In this document: positions 17,105 to 26,402 of the stretch, in pieces | Layout: every line of letters begins with the position of its first letter | How positions within the stretch are numbered: position 1 is the stretch's first letter | Assembly (NCBI RefSeq): GCF_010725885.1 | Contig: NZ_AP022600.1 | Location: 1,364,001-1,428,000 of the forward strand | Direction: 5' to 3' | Source: Mycolicibacterium tokaiense | GTDB lineage: Bacteria > Actinomycetota > Actinomycetes > Mycobacteriales > Mycobacteriaceae | Length of the DNA stretch: 64,000 nt | Translations under genes and position numbers: made by a program | The notes under the pieces: model-generated | Databases searched by the model: none | Told to the model about the DNA's origin: nothing | What the model saw: the letters and a program-made list of their open reading frames with translations, nothing else

Positions 17105-18618
17105 CCGGCACCGGGCAGACCTTCGACGTCCTCATCGTCGGCAGCGGGCTGATGGGCGCGGCCGTCGCCCGCTGCCTGCGCGAGGGCGATCAGGACCTGC
17201 GTATCGCGATGGTGGACGGCGGGCCGGCACTGGGTTCCACACCGGGCCAACATCTGCACGACGTGCCCGATCCGGAGATCTGGGGCCGGTACAACGAGAA
17301 AGTGGCCACCGGCATCCAGGGCTTCTACACCGGGGTGGCTCCGAGCATGGACGTCGGTGCCACCATGGTCGACGTCCAGCCGGGGATGTACCACCTGCAG
17401 TCGATCGGGCAGGACGCCACCGCCATGCCGGCGGCCGCGGTGGCCTGGAATGCCGGCGGCATGGGAATCCACTGGACCGCAGCCACTCCCGCCCCGTGGG
17501 GCAGCGAGGTGTTCCCCCACATACCGGAACCGGAGTGGACCGCCGACCTGCAGCGCGCCGCCGAACTGCTGCGGGTCAACCGCACGCCCTACCCCCCGAC
17601 CGCGGCCGGCCGGGCGGTGCTCACGGCGCTGGGCGAACTCTTCGATCCGGTCAGCGCCGAGGGCCGGGGCATCCAGACCATGCCCATGGCAGTCAATCCC
17701 ACGCCCTCGGGGCTCAAGGAGCGCACCGGGCCGGCGCTGATCTTCCCGCCGATCGGCGGTGCGGCCGACGCCGCCTTCACGCTGCACCTCGGCAGCCTGG
17801 CCACGGCTGTGCTGCATCGCGGCGGCCGGGCCACCGGCGTCGAGATTCGCGACGTCCGCACCGGCGCCACGCGGGCGCTACACGCGGACCACGTCGTGGT
17901 GTGCGCCGACGCCATCCGTACCCCGCAGCTGCTGTTCGCCTCGGGCATCCGGCCGCCCGCGCTCGGCCGCCACCTCAACGAGCACTACTTCCTCTCCGGG
18001 CAGGTGCTCGCCGACCCGCAGCGGCTGGGGTTCGACCTGGCCGCGCTGGACCCGCCGACCGACCACGAGTGGGCTGCCGATTGTCTGTGGGTTCCGCACA
18101 GCGGCGCCGATCAGCCGTTCCAGGTACACATCATGAACTCGGTGATGATCGACGAAGACCGCAGACCGCTGGCCTACGCGGTGGGACTGGAGTTCTACGT
18201 GGCCACCGAGATCCGTGCCGAGAATGCCCTTCGGTTCTCCGACACCGAGACCGATGCCGCCGGAATGCCGCGCATCACCGTCGAATTCGACTACACCGAC
18301 ACCGACCGGGCCCACCTGGAGGCGGCCCGGCGGGTGCAGCGCCGCGCGGCGGAGTCGCTGGGCCCATTCGATCCCGACACCGATTCGGGAGTGTTGCCCG
18401 CGGGTTCGTCGCTGCACTTCACCGGAACGGTGCGGTCCGGCCCGACAAACGACGGCACCAGCGTGTGTGACCCTGATTCCCGTGTGTGGGGGTTCGAGAA
18501 CCTCTACGTGGCGGGCAACGGCGTGATCCCGACCGCGCTGGTCTGCAACTCGACCCTGACCGGCATGACCACCGCCGTGCGCGCCGCGCGGGCCATCACC
18601 GAGGAGCTTTCGTCATGA
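17101..18618 (+). CDS. GMC oxidoreductase of the pyranose oxidase / glycoside 3-oxidase type
   Basis: 505 residues. FAD dinucleotide-binding motif VLIVGSGLMGAAVARCL at about 10-26. GGMGIHWTAATP places His124 at the position where pyranose oxidases carry the flavin-linking or flavin-adjacent histidine. The catalytic pair is visible as His439 (SSLHFTGTVRSG) and Asn483 (VCNSTLTG). Bacterial relatives such as CarA oxidise sugars or C- and O-glycosides at C3 with oxygen or quinones. No signal peptide, so it acts on imported substrate. Unlike the other GMC protein in this operon it has no N-terminal extension or Cys cluster. ATG overlaps on both sides indicate tight coupling. Regiochemistry (C2 or C3) is not provable from sequence. 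Confidence 0.82.
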   Translation: MTGTGQTFDVLIVGSGLMGAAVARCLREGDQDLRIAMVDGGPALGSTPGQHLHDVPDPEIWGRYNEKVATGIQGFYTGVAPSMDVGATMVDVQPGMYHLQSIGQDATAMPAAAVAWNAGGMGIHWTAATPAPWGSEVFPHIPEPEWTADLQRAAELLRVNRTPYPPTAAGRAVLTALGELFDPVSAEGRGIQTMPMAVNPTPSGLKERTGPALIFPPIGGAADAAFTLHLGSLATAVLHRGGRATGVEIRDVRTGATRALHADHVVVCADAIRTPQLLFASGIRPPALGRHLNEHYFLSGQVLADPQRLGFDLAALDPPTDHEWAADCLWVPHSGADQPFQVHIMNSVMIDEDRRPLAYAVGLEFYVATEIRAENALRFSDTETDAAGMPRITVEFDYTDTDRAHLEAARRVQRRAAESLGPFDPDTDSGVLPAGSSLHFTGTVRSGPTNDGTSVCDPDSRVWGFENLYVAGNGVIPTALVCNSTLTGMTTAVRAARAITEELSS

Positions 18619-19634
18619 TCAGCCGTCGCGAGGTCACCCTGTTCACCGGCCAGTGGGCGGACCTGCCCTTCGAGACGGTCGCCGAGATGGCCGGGGAATG
18701 GGGGTATGACGGCCTCGAGATCGCCGCATCGGGTGACCACCTCGATCTGCAGCGGGCCGACGAAGACCCCGAGTACCTGCAGAGCCGTCTGGACATACTC
18801 GACCGCCACGGGCTCGTAGTGCGCGCCATCTCACACCATCTGGGTGGGCAGGCTGTCTGCGACGACCCGATCGACTTCCGGCACCGCGCCATTCTGCGCC
18901 CGGCCGTCTGGGGCGACGGGGAGGCCGAAGGTGTGCGCATGCGTGCGGCCGACGACATGAAGCGCGCCGCCCGCGTGGCCCGGCGACTGGGCGTCGATGT
19001 GGTGACCGGCTTCACCGGGTCGAAGATCTGGCCGTACGTCGCGATGTTCCCGCCGGTCCCGGATGCGGTCATCGAGGCCGGCTTCGAGGATTTCGCCGCG
19101 CGGTGGAACCCGATCATCGACGTCTTCGAGGACCAGGGCGTCCGGTTCGCTCTCGAGGTCCATCCCTCGGAGATCGCCTACGACTACTGGACCACCCGTC
19201 GCACGCTCGACGCGATCGGCAACCGTCCCGGCTTCGGGTTGAACTGGGACCCCAGCCATCTGGTCTGGCAGGGCCTGGACCCGGTCACGTTCATCATCGA
19301 CTTCGCCGACCGCATCTACCACGTCGACTGCAAGGACACCCGGGTGCGGCCGCCCAACGGCCGCTCCGGCCTGCTGGGGTCACACCTACCGTGGGGAGAC
19401 CCCCGTCGACGCTGGGACTTCGTGTCGACCGGACGCGGCGACATCCACTGGGAGGACGCGTTCCGGGCGTTGGAACAGATCGGCTACACCGGGCCCATCT
19501 CCGTGGAGTGGGAGGACGCCGGCATGGATCGCCGCCACGGCGCCAAGGAGGCGCTCGAGTTCGTCCGCTCGCTGCTGTGGCAACTGCCGGACGCGCGCTT
19601 CGACGCCGCCTTCGACCAGAGTCACCCGGACTGA
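18615..19634 (+). CDS. Sugar phosphate isomerase/epimerase-like TIM barrel (fourth, long form)
   Basis: 339 residues, the longest of the four barrels and a distinct subfamily opening with VTLFTGQWADLPFETVAEMA. Metal-site motifs are VHPSEIAYD, NWDPSHLVWQG, YHVDCKDT and SVEWEDAGMD, all intact. An insertion rich in Trp/Pro (TGSKIWPYVAMFPPVP) lines one side of the barrel. The catalytic subunit of CarC/DgpC-type deglycosidases belongs to this superfamily, but the small beta subunit those enzymes need is not encoded in this operon. ATG 18615 overlaps the GMC stop; its 3' end overlaps the convergent methyltransferase by 13 bp. Last gene of the operon. Confidence 0.85.
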   Translation: MISRREVTLFTGQWADLPFETVAEMAGEWGYDGLEIAASGDHLDLQRADEDPEYLQSRLDILDRHGLVVRAISHHLGGQAVCDDPIDFRHRAILRPAVWGDGEAEGVRMRAADDMKRAARVARRLGVDVVTGFTGSKIWPYVAMFPPVPDAVIEAGFEDFAARWNPIIDVFEDQGVRFALEVHPSEIAYDYWTTRRTLDAIGNRPGFGLNWDPSHLVWQGLDPVTFIIDFADRIYHVDCKDTRVRPPNGRSGLLGSHLPWGDPRRRWDFVSTGRGDIHWEDAFRALEQIGYTGPISVEWEDAGMDRRHGAKEALEFVRSLLWQLPDARFDAAFDQSHPD

Positions 19635-20458
19635 CCGGGCTTGATCGCCTGCAGCGTGTAGGTCAGCGGCAATCGGTCCGGTTGCTCCGCCAGCACGAAC
19701 TCCCCGGGATACTCACGGCTCCCGATCATGGCGTCGTCCAACGGGTTCCACGGCACCTCGCGGTGCTCTTCGAGGTGCGTCACGGTCAGGCCGGCCGCGG
19801 TGAGCGCAGTGAACACCTCGCCGAGTCCGTGGTTGAACGACACCGACCGCGGCTGCGCGACGGCCGCCGACCCGGCGTAGCTGGTGTCCTCCTCGAACAC
19901 CACACCCCGACCCTCGAAGTAGGGATACTCCACCACCAGCAGGCCGTCGGGCCGCGGGTCGCACAGTGACCACAGCATGGGATGGCCTTCGCGCAGGAAC
20001 AGCCGCCCGCCTGGTTCGAGCAGACCGGCCACCACCTCGGCCCACGCCGTGATGTCCGGCAACCAGCACAAGGCGCCGATACCGGTGTACACCAGGTCGA
20101 ACCGCGTGCCCAGCGCAGCAACGGCGTCATAGACATCGGCCTCGACGAAGCGGCACCGGGCCCCCGCGCGCGCAGCGAATCGGGTGGCCGCCTGCACGGC
20201 GGCACCCGAAAAGTCCAGCCCCACCACCGAAGTGGCACCCAGGCGCGCCAGCGACACCGTGTCGGTACCGATGTGACACTGCAGGTGAACGACGGCCAGG
20301 CCGTCCAGACGGCCCAGCCGGGGCAGGTCGTAGCGCACCACCTCCGACAGATACCCGGGCTCGTCGAACGCCTTCAGGTCGTATCCGTCGGCGGCGGTGT
20401 GCACGGGTACCCGGGACTCCCAGTTCGCGTGGTTGAGTGCCCGCCAGTCCTGCGTCAC
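19622..20458 (-). CDS. Class I SAM-dependent methyltransferase
   Basis: 278 residues. SAM-binding motif I is VVHLQCHIGTDTVSLARLG (about 56-74), then GLDFSGAAV and DLVYTGIGALCWLPD; a cytoplasmic small-molecule methyltransferase pattern. Start chosen at GTG 20458, giving MTQDWRALNHANWESRVP, the usual beginning of this family; upstream codons in frame are not domain-like. Its last 13 bases overlap the convergent TIM-barrel gene. It is alone on its transcript or the tail of the arabinose operon (25 bp after the dehydrogenase stop). Substrate unknown. Confidence 0.82.
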   Translation of the reverse strand: MTQDWRALNHANWESRVPVHTAADGYDLKAFDEPGYLSEVVRYDLPRLGRLDGLAVVHLQCHIGTDTVSLARLGATSVVGLDFSGAAVQAATRFAARAGARCRFVEADVYDAVAALGTRFDLVYTGIGALCWLPDITAWAEVVAGLLEPGGRLFLREGHPMLWSLCDPRPDGLLVVEYPYFEGRGVVFEEDTSYAGSAAVAQPRSVSFNHGLGEVFTALTAAGLTVTHLEEHREVPWNPLDDAMIGSREYPGEFVLAEQPDRLPLTYTLQAIKPGQSG

Positions 20459-20483
20459 CCTCGAAGCGTAGCGGGTGGCGAGC

Positions 20484-21500
20484 TCAGCCGGCGGAGACCG
20501 CCACCACCACTTTGTCGCCGTGGCGTTGCGACGCGGACAGGAAGGCCTTCTCGGCGTCGGCGAGCTCATGGCGCGCAGTCACCAGCGCGTCGAGATCGAC
20601 GCCGCTGGTGGCCAGTTCGATTGCCCGCGGGTAGGTGTCGTTCATCCGCCGGACCATCGCGAACGTGATGCCCTTGCGCCGCGCCGGGGCCGCCGGGAAG
20701 CTGGACAGCTCCTCGGACGGAATACCTCCGAGTGCCACCCGGCCGCCCGGGCGGACCGCAGCCACGGCGGTGGCGATCGCCGGATCCGTGCCGGCCGCCT
20801 CGATCACCACGTCGACGCCGCGCCCCTCGGTGGCGTCGAGCACTTCGTCGGCACCTGCGGACGGCTCCCACGCCTGCGCCGCCCCGAAGTGCACTGCGGT
20901 GCGCCGCCGGTGTTCCAGCGGTTCGGTCACGAAGACCCGCCGAGCGCCGCGGCGCAGCGCCGCAGCCACGCTGAGCACACCGATGGGCCCGGCACCCACC
21001 ACCAGCACATCGGAATCCGGGCGCACGTGACCGACGGCCGCCGCGTGGATGGCGACTCCCAGGGGTTCCAGCAGGGCGCCCGCGTCGTCGCTGAGGCTGT
21101 CGGGCAGCGGGAAAAGCAGGTGGTCTGGCCACAGCAGCTGTTCCTGCAGGGCACCGTCCACGTCACCATGTCCGGCGAATTGCACTGTCGGGCAGAGGTT
21201 GTGATAGCCCAATCCACACATCTCGCACTGGCCACACGGAATGGCGGGGTCCACTGCCACCCTGCGGCCGGCGTACGGCCCCGTCAGCGCGACACCGGCG
21301 AACTCGTGGCCGGGCACCACGGGGTTGTCGATCCGGTTCTCGCCGATCCCCCCGTCGGTGAACCAGTGCAGATCGGAGCCGCAGACCCCCACCGAGGTGA
21401 CCCGCACCAGCGACCAGCCCGGCGGCGCCTGCCCCGGCTCCGGCTCGGCGCCCACCCGGAGGTCACCGACGCCGTGCAGGCGGGCGGCCAGCATCGTCAC
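20484..21500 (-). CDS. Zinc-dependent alcohol/polyol dehydrogenase
   Basis: 338 residues, MDR superfamily with both zinc sites. Catalytic: GVCGSDLHW Cys, GHEFAG His-Glu. Structural: [18 protein letters not shown]-binding loop: [16 protein letters not shown]. The pattern is closest to sorbitol/threonine-type dehydrogenases. Start GTG 21500 overlaps the TGA of araA (GTGA), so it is translated with arabinose isomerase; a longer frame running into araA is spurious. In this operon an L-arabinitol, L-arabinose or galactitol-type substrate is plausible, giving either a side route or a way to handle polyols. Not a standard member of araBAD operons. Confidence 0.85.
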   Translation of the reverse strand: MTMLAARLHGVGDLRVGAEPEPGQAPPGWSLVRVTSVGVCGSDLHWFTDGGIGENRIDNPVVPGHEFAGVALTGPYAGRRVAVDPAIPCGQCEMCGLGYHNLCPTVQFAGHGDVDGALQEQLLWPDHLLFPLPDSLSDDAGALLEPLGVAIHAAAVGHVRPDSDVLVVGAGPIGVLSVAAALRRGARRVFVTEPLEHRRRTAVHFGAAQAWEPSAGADEVLDATEGRGVDVVIEAAGTDPAIATAVAAVRPGGRVALGGIPSEELSSFPAAPARRKGITFAMVRRMNDTYPRAIELATSGVDLDALVTARHELADAEKAFLSASQRHGDKVVVAVSAG

Positions 21501-23008
21501 AGTCCTGCCGCCACGTGGTGGTAGACGTTGTTCCACCGAAGTTCGTGTGCGAAGCCGCGGACCGTGGTTGACTCGTCGATGACGAGCAGCTCGGTGCCCG
21601 TCATCTCGGCGAAGTCGGCGATGGTGTCGGTGTCGACGGCGGTGGACATCACCGTGTGGTGGGGTGCACCGGCCATCAGCCACGCCTCCGCCGACGTCGA
21701 CCACGAGGGCAGCGGCTCCCACACCGCACATGCCACCGGCAGCTTCGGCAGCTCGGCGGTGGGCTCTACCACGCGAACCTCGTTGGCCACCAACCGGAAC
21801 CGGGAGCCCATATCGCTGATGCCCACGATTACGGCGTCCGCCGGCGCCGCGGTGAAACGCAGCCGCACCGGATCCTCGCGATTGCCGATCGACAGCGGAT
21901 GGACCTCCAGCGACGGGATGCCCCCCGCGATGGTGGGGCACACCTCGAGCATGTGAGCACCCAGGATCCGCTCGTGCCCCGGGGTCAGGTCGTAGGTGTA
22001 GTCCTCCATGAAAGAGGTGCCGCCCGGCAGGCCCTCGCCCATCACCTTGATGGCGCGCAGCATCATCGACGTCTTCCAGTCGCCCTCGCCACCGAAGCCG
22101 TACCCGTCGGCCATCAGCCGCTGCACGGCCAGACCGGGCAGTTGCCGCAGCCCACCGAGATCCTCGAAGTTGGTGGTGAACGCATGGAAGTTGCCGTCGG
22201 TGAGGAACTTACGCAGACCCAGCTCGATCTGGGCGCCGTGGCGCAGCGACGCGTGCCGGTCACCGCCGGAACGCAACTCGTCGGCCACCTGGTAGGTGTT
22301 CTCGTATTCGCGGATCAGTTTGTCGACGTCGGCGGGGCGCACGCGGTTCACGACGTCCACCAGGTCGTTGACGCCGTAGGTGTTGACCGAGGTGCCGAAG
22401 TGCGCCTCCGCCTCCACCTTGTCGCCCTCGGTGACGGCGACGCCGCGCATGTTGTCACCGAAACGGGCGATCTTGAGGGTCGCCAACTCGGCGCGGCCCA
22501 ACGCCGCGCGTACCCACGAACCGACGCGGCGGGTGGTGTTCGGGTCGCTGACGTGGCCAGCGACGGTCTTGCGAGGCGTCGACAACCGGGACTGGATGTA
22601 GCCGAACTCCCGGTCGCCGTGAGCGGCCTGGTTGAGGTTCATGAAGTCCATGTCGATGCTGCGCCAGGGCAGTTCGACCTCGAACTGAGTGTGCAGGTGC
22701 AACAGGGGCTTACGCAGTGCCGACAGACCCCGGATCCACATCTTGGCCGGCGAGAAGGTGTGCATCCACACGATCACCCCGATGCAGTCGGGGTTGGTGT
22801 CGGCCTCACCGAGCACCCGGGCGATCTCCTCGGTGTCCTTGACCACCGGCATCCACCGGACTTCGACCGGGACGTCGCCGCTGGCGTCGAGTTGGTCGGC
22901 GATCTGCCGCGACTGGTGGGCCACCTGCTCCAGGATGTCCGGACCATAGAGGGTCTGGCTACCCGTGACCAGCCACACCTGGCTGGTCACGATGCGGGAT
23001 GCGATCAT
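21497..23008 (-). CDS. araA: L-arabinose isomerase
   Basis: 503 residues, full length for AraA. Converts L-arabinose to L-ribulose in the cytoplasm with Mn2+. Recognisable: N-terminal [16 protein letters not shown], the metal-ligand regions [12 protein letters not shown] (Glu), [10 protein letters not shown] (Glu), [10 protein letters not shown] (His) and GAPHHTV (His), and the C-terminal [16 protein letters not shown] 23008 lies 12 bp after araD. Third enzyme gene of the leftward arabinose operon. Confidence 0.97.
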   Translation of the reverse strand: MIASRIVTSQVWLVTGSQTLYGPDILEQVAHQSRQIADQLDASGDVPVEVRWMPVVKDTEEIARVLGEADTNPDCIGVIVWMHTFSPAKMWIRGLSALRKPLLHLHTQFEVELPWRSIDMDFMNLNQAAHGDREFGYIQSRLSTPRKTVAGHVSDPNTTRRVGSWVRAALGRAELATLKIARFGDNMRGVAVTEGDKVEAEAHFGTSVNTYGVNDLVDVVNRVRPADVDKLIREYENTYQVADELRSGGDRHASLRHGAQIELGLRKFLTDGNFHAFTTNFEDLGGLRQLPGLAVQRLMADGYGFGGEGDWKTSMMLRAIKVMGEGLPGGTSFMEDYTYDLTPGHERILGAHMLEVCPTIAGGIPSLEVHPLSIGNREDPVRLRFTAAPADAVIVGISDMGSRFRLVANEVRVVEPTAELPKLPVACAVWEPLPSWSTSAEAWLMAGAPHHTVMSTAVDTDTIADFAEMTGTELLVIDESTTVRGFAHELRWNNVYHHVAAGL

Positions 23009-23020
23009 CGGTCGATCTCC

Positions 23021-23719
23021 TCAAGAAGGGTCTGCGTGCGGACCGGTCTGGCCGTACACGTTCTGGTAACGCTCGAACAGGGCTGCCACGTCATCCGCGT
23101 CGATGGGGGCAGCGGTACCGAGTTGCCGGCTGATGTGCACGGTGCGCGCCACGTCCTCGACCATCACGGCGGCCTTGACCGCATCGCGGGCGGTGCGGCC
23201 GATGGTGAACGGACCGTGATTGCGCATCAGCACAGCCGGGGAGTTGCTGTGCTGCAACGTTTCCACGATGCCACGGCCGATGGAGTCATCTCCGATGAGG
23301 GCAAACGGCCCCACCGGGATGTCACCGCCGAATTCGTCGGCAATCATGGTGAGCACACACGGGATGGGCTCACCCCTGGCCGCCCACGCCGTGGCGTAGG
23401 TGGAATGGGTGTGCACCACACCGCCCACCTCGGGCATGTGCCGGTAGACGTAGGCGTGCGCGGCGGTGTCCGACGAGGGGTTGAGCGCACCGTCGACGAG
23501 GTTGCCGTAGAGGTCGCACACCACCATGTCCTCGGCGGTCATCGAATCATAGCTGGCCCCAGAGGGTTTGATGACCATCAGCTCTCTGCCGGGCACCCGC
23601 GCTGAGACATTTCCGGCCGTCCAGATCACCAACTCGTAGTGCGTCAGCTGGGCATGCAGATCACACACCTGTTTGCGCAGATCGGCGATCACCGAGTCGA
23701 GGTCGGAGGTAATCGTCAT
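23021..23719 (-). CDS. araD: L-ribulose-5-phosphate 4-epimerase
   Basis: 232 residues, class II aldolase fold. Zinc ligands are visible as HTHSTYATAW (two His) and LMRNHGPFT (third His); GNVSAR and PSGASYDSM are the substrate phosphate loops. Produces D-xylulose 5-phosphate for the pentose phosphate pathway. ATG 23719 overlaps the araB stop (ATGA). The Tyr and Asp positions near the C-terminus (RYQNVYGQ) are also kept. Confidence 0.95.
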   Translation of the reverse strand: MTITSDLDSVIADLRKQVCDLHAQLTHYELVIWTAGNVSARVPGRELMVIKPSGASYDSMTAEDMVVCDLYGNLVDGALNPSSDTAAHAYVYRHMPEVGGVVHTHSTYATAWAARGEPIPCVLTMIADEFGGDIPVGPFALIGDDSIGRGIVETLQHSNSPAVLMRNHGPFTIGRTARDAVKAAVMVEDVARTVHISRQLGTAAPIDADDVAALFERYQNVYGQTGPHADPS

Positions 23720-25383
23720 GCCACTTCTCCCACTGCTTCCTGTGCTCCGATGCGCCGCAGCCGGCGCATCATGTCATTGCCGCGGCCGAACCAGTCGTAG
23801 GCTGCGACGTACTCCCGGTAGAGACGGTTGTAGGCCTCCACATTGGCGGGAATCGGGTTGTACGCCTTGTGTTCACGGCGACCCATCTGCTTGGCGGCGG
23901 TCGGGACGTCGGGGAATGCCCCCGCGGCCGCGGCGGCATGGATCGCCGATCCGAGGGCCGGCGCCTGCGCCGAGGGCACCACCGACAGCGGCAGACCCAC
24001 GGCGTCGGCGTAGATCTGCATCAGCAGGTGGTTCTTGAGCAGACCGCCGGCAACCACCAGCTCGTCGACCGGGACGCCGCTGTCGACGAAGGTCTCCACG
24101 ATCATCCGGGTCCCGAACGCGGTGGCCTCCAACAGCGCGCGGTACATGTCGACGCAGGTGGTCTGCAGCGTCTGTCCGATCATCACCCCGGAGAGCTCGT
24201 GATCCACCAGCACCGAACGGTTGCCGCTGTGCCAGTCCAGTGCCACCAGGCCGTGCTCGCCCACCTGCTGCCTGCCGGCCAGGTCGGTCAGGTGCTCGTG
24301 CAGGGTCAGCCCGCGGCGACGCGCTTCGACGTGGTACTGCTCGGGCACGCAGTTGTCGACGAACCAGGCGAAAATGTCCCCCACGCCGGACTGGCCGGCT
24401 TCGTAACCCCAACTGCCGTCGGAGATCCCACCGAGGACCACGCCACACATGCCGGGCACTTCCCGCAGTACGTCGGAGTTCATCACGTGGCAGGTCGAGG
24501 TGCCCATGATGGCCACCAGCTGACCGGACTCCAGGGCGTCCGCGGCCGCGACCGTCACGTGGGCGTCGACGTTGCCCACCGCCACCGGGACGCCCTCCGG
24601 CAGACCGGTCCACCGGGCCGCCTCCGCGGTCAACCCCCCAGCGCAGTCCCCCAGATTGCCGATGGGGTGTTCCAGCTTGTCGGTGACAAAATCCTCGAAG
24701 CCGGGCCGCAATTCGGCGAGGAACTCGCGGGAGGGGTACTGCCCGTCCTGCCGGATCCCCTTGTAGCCGGCGGTGCAGGCGTTGCGGACGTAGGTGCCGC
24801 ACAGTTGCCACACGATCCAGTCCGCCGCTTCGACGAAGTGGTCCATCGCCTGGTAGATCTCGGGATCCTCGTCGAAGATCTCCAGCGCCTTGGCGAACTC
24901 CCATTCGCTGGAGATCAATCCGCCGTAGCGGGGTAGCCACGCCTCACCGCGGCGCTGGGCCACGGCGTTGATGTGGTCGGCCTGGCGCTGCGGCGAGTGG
25001 TGGCGCCACAGCTTGGCGTAGGCGTGCCGGCGGTCGGTGAACTCGTCGAGTTCACACAGCGGCGTGCCGTCGGCGGTCACCGGCACCATGGTGCATGCGG
25101 TGAAATCGGTGCCCACCCCGATGACGTCGCGGGGATCGATCCCGGCGGCGGCGACGGCCGCGGGAACGGCCGTGCGCAGCACGTTCACGTAGTCCGCGGG
25201 CACCTGCAGGGCCGTCGACGAGGGCAGCCGACCCGGGTGCCCCGGCAGCGTGTCGGTGATGACAGCGTGTTCGTAGGTGTGTTCCGCGCTGGCCATCTCG
25301 TGGCCGTCGCTCACACGTACCACCAGCGCCCGACCCGACAAGGTGCCGAAATCGATTCCGATGGTGTATTTCTCGTCGGTCAT
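23716..25383 (-). CDS. araB: Ribulokinase
   Basis: 555 residues of the FGGY carbohydrate kinase family. N-terminal ATP-binding IGIDFGTLSGRALVV, substrate-region GVGTDFTACTM, a middle VGNVDAHVTVAAA, and the FGGY C-terminal signature region AGGLLKNHLLMQIYADAVG with GSAIHAAAAAG. Phosphorylates L-ribulose at O5 with ATP. ATG 25383 overlaps the regulator's stop (ATGA). Length and motifs are standard for AraB. Confidence 0.96.
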   Translation of the reverse strand: MTDEKYTIGIDFGTLSGRALVVRVSDGHEMASAEHTYEHAVITDTLPGHPGRLPSSTALQVPADYVNVLRTAVPAAVAAAGIDPRDVIGVGTDFTACTMVPVTADGTPLCELDEFTDRRHAYAKLWRHHSPQRQADHINAVAQRRGEAWLPRYGGLISSEWEFAKALEIFDEDPEIYQAMDHFVEAADWIVWQLCGTYVRNACTAGYKGIRQDGQYPSREFLAELRPGFEDFVTDKLEHPIGNLGDCAGGLTAEAARWTGLPEGVPVAVGNVDAHVTVAAADALESGQLVAIMGTSTCHVMNSDVLREVPGMCGVVLGGISDGSWGYEAGQSGVGDIFAWFVDNCVPEQYHVEARRRGLTLHEHLTDLAGRQQVGEHGLVALDWHSGNRSVLVDHELSGVMIGQTLQTTCVDMYRALLEATAFGTRMIVETFVDSGVPVDELVVAGGLLKNHLLMQIYADAVGLPLSVVPSAQAPALGSAIHAAAAAGAFPDVPTAAKQMGRREHKAYNPIPANVEAYNRLYREYVAAYDWFGRGNDMMRRLRRIGAQEAVGEVA

Positions 25384-26402
25384 TGATTCTCCTTGAACAC
25401 CGCAGTGCTCGTGCGGACGATGAGTTCGGGTGGCAGTAGTGGCATGTTCTCCGCCGAGCCCTCCAGGGCGGCGGTCACCAGTTCGATGGCGCGTTGGCCG
25501 ATGACGTGGAAGTCCTGGCGCACGGTGGTCAGGGCGGGGTTGAGGTAGGCCGCCTCGGGGATGTCGTCGAAGCCGATGACGCTGATATCGCCCGGGACCG
25601 ACAGCCCCGCTTCGGCGAAGGCGTGCAGCACACCGATGGACATCTGGTCGTTGGCCACGAACACAGCACTGAGGTCGCCGCGCCGCACGAGCTCGCGGCC
25701 CAGTTCGTACCCGCGCGCCGGTGTCCAGTCCCCCACCAGTGATTCCCGCGGCGTCAGGCCGGCCGCCCGCATCGCCTCCTCGTAACCGGTGCGCCGGCCC
25801 TTGGCCTCGGTGAAGCCGGGTGGACCGGCAATGTGTTCGATGGCCCGGTGGCCGAGTTCGATCAGGTACGCCGTGGCATGCCGCGCTCCCTCGATCTGGT
25901 CCACGCCCACGCTCAGCCCGCTGCCGGACAGGTCGCCCTCGACGACGATCAGGGGCAGCCCGGCGTCGGCGGAATGCGCCACGTCCAGCGCGTCCTCCTG
26001 CGCGGCGATCATCACGATGGCCTCGACCGACTGACGCGCCAGGCGGTCCAGCGCGTCACGCAGCCCACCGGGGGTGGCCTCGGCCAGCGGCACCATGGCC
26101 GTGAAGTAGCCGGCCGCCCGGGCGGCCTCCTCCACGGAGCGCTGGATGCTCGACGGGCCGTAGAGCGCGCTGCTGGTGCCGACGATCCCGATGATCCCCG
26201 AGCGGCGCGTCACCAGCGCCCTGGCCACGGTGTTGGGCCGGTAGCCGAGCTCGTCGATGGCCTGCTGTACACGTTCTTTGGTGGCGGGGCGGATGTTGGC
26301 AGAGCCGTTGATGACCCGCGACACGGTCTGGTGGCTCACCCCGGCCAGCCGGGCCACATCGGCCATCACCGGTTTCGCCGGGAATGTCGGCTGACTGCTC
26401 AT
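25380..26402 (-). CDS. araR: LacI-family transcriptional regulator of the arabinose/galactose genes
   Basis: 340 residues. LacI helix-turn-helix VMADVARLAGVSHQTVSRV near residues 12-30 with hinge-helix RPNTVARAL, then a periplasmic-binding-protein-like effector domain (IIGIVGTSSALYG to the C-terminus). The true start is ATG 26402 (MSSQPTFP), overlapping the preceding permease stop. It lies inside the operon it probably controls, between transport and catabolic genes. Three LacI-type 14-bp sites are in the divergent control region at 31109-31223. Effector (L-arabinose, L-ribulose or galactose) is inferred; the name is given by context. Confidence 0.85.
   Translation of the reverse strand: MSSQPTFPAKPVMADVARLAGVSHQTVSRVINGSANIRPATKERVQQAIDELGYRPNTVARALVTRRSGIIGIVGTSSALYGPSSIQRSVEEAARAAGYFTAMVPLAEATPGGLRDALDRLARQSVEAIVMIAAQEDALDVAHSADAGLPLIVVEGDLSGSGLSVGVDQIEGARHATAYLIELGHRAIEHIAGPPGFTEAKGRRTGYEEAMRAAGLTPRESLVGDWTPARGYELGRELVRRGDLSAVFVANDQMSIGVLHAFAEAGLSVPGDISVIGFDDIPEAAYLNPALTTVRQDFHVIGQRAIELVTAALEGSAENMPLLPPELIVRTSTAVFKENQ

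Noticed and set aside
18615..19634. Calling the operon a C-glycoside deglycosidase system (CarBC/DgpBC)
   Set aside because: The small beta subunit required by those enzymes is not encoded anywhere in the operon, so only the broader 3-keto-glycoside idea is kept.
21501..21941. Extension of the zinc dehydrogenase upstream to 21941
   Set aside because: It overlaps araA in another frame and has no dehydrogenase similarity; the GTGA overlap at 21500 gives the normal N-terminus.
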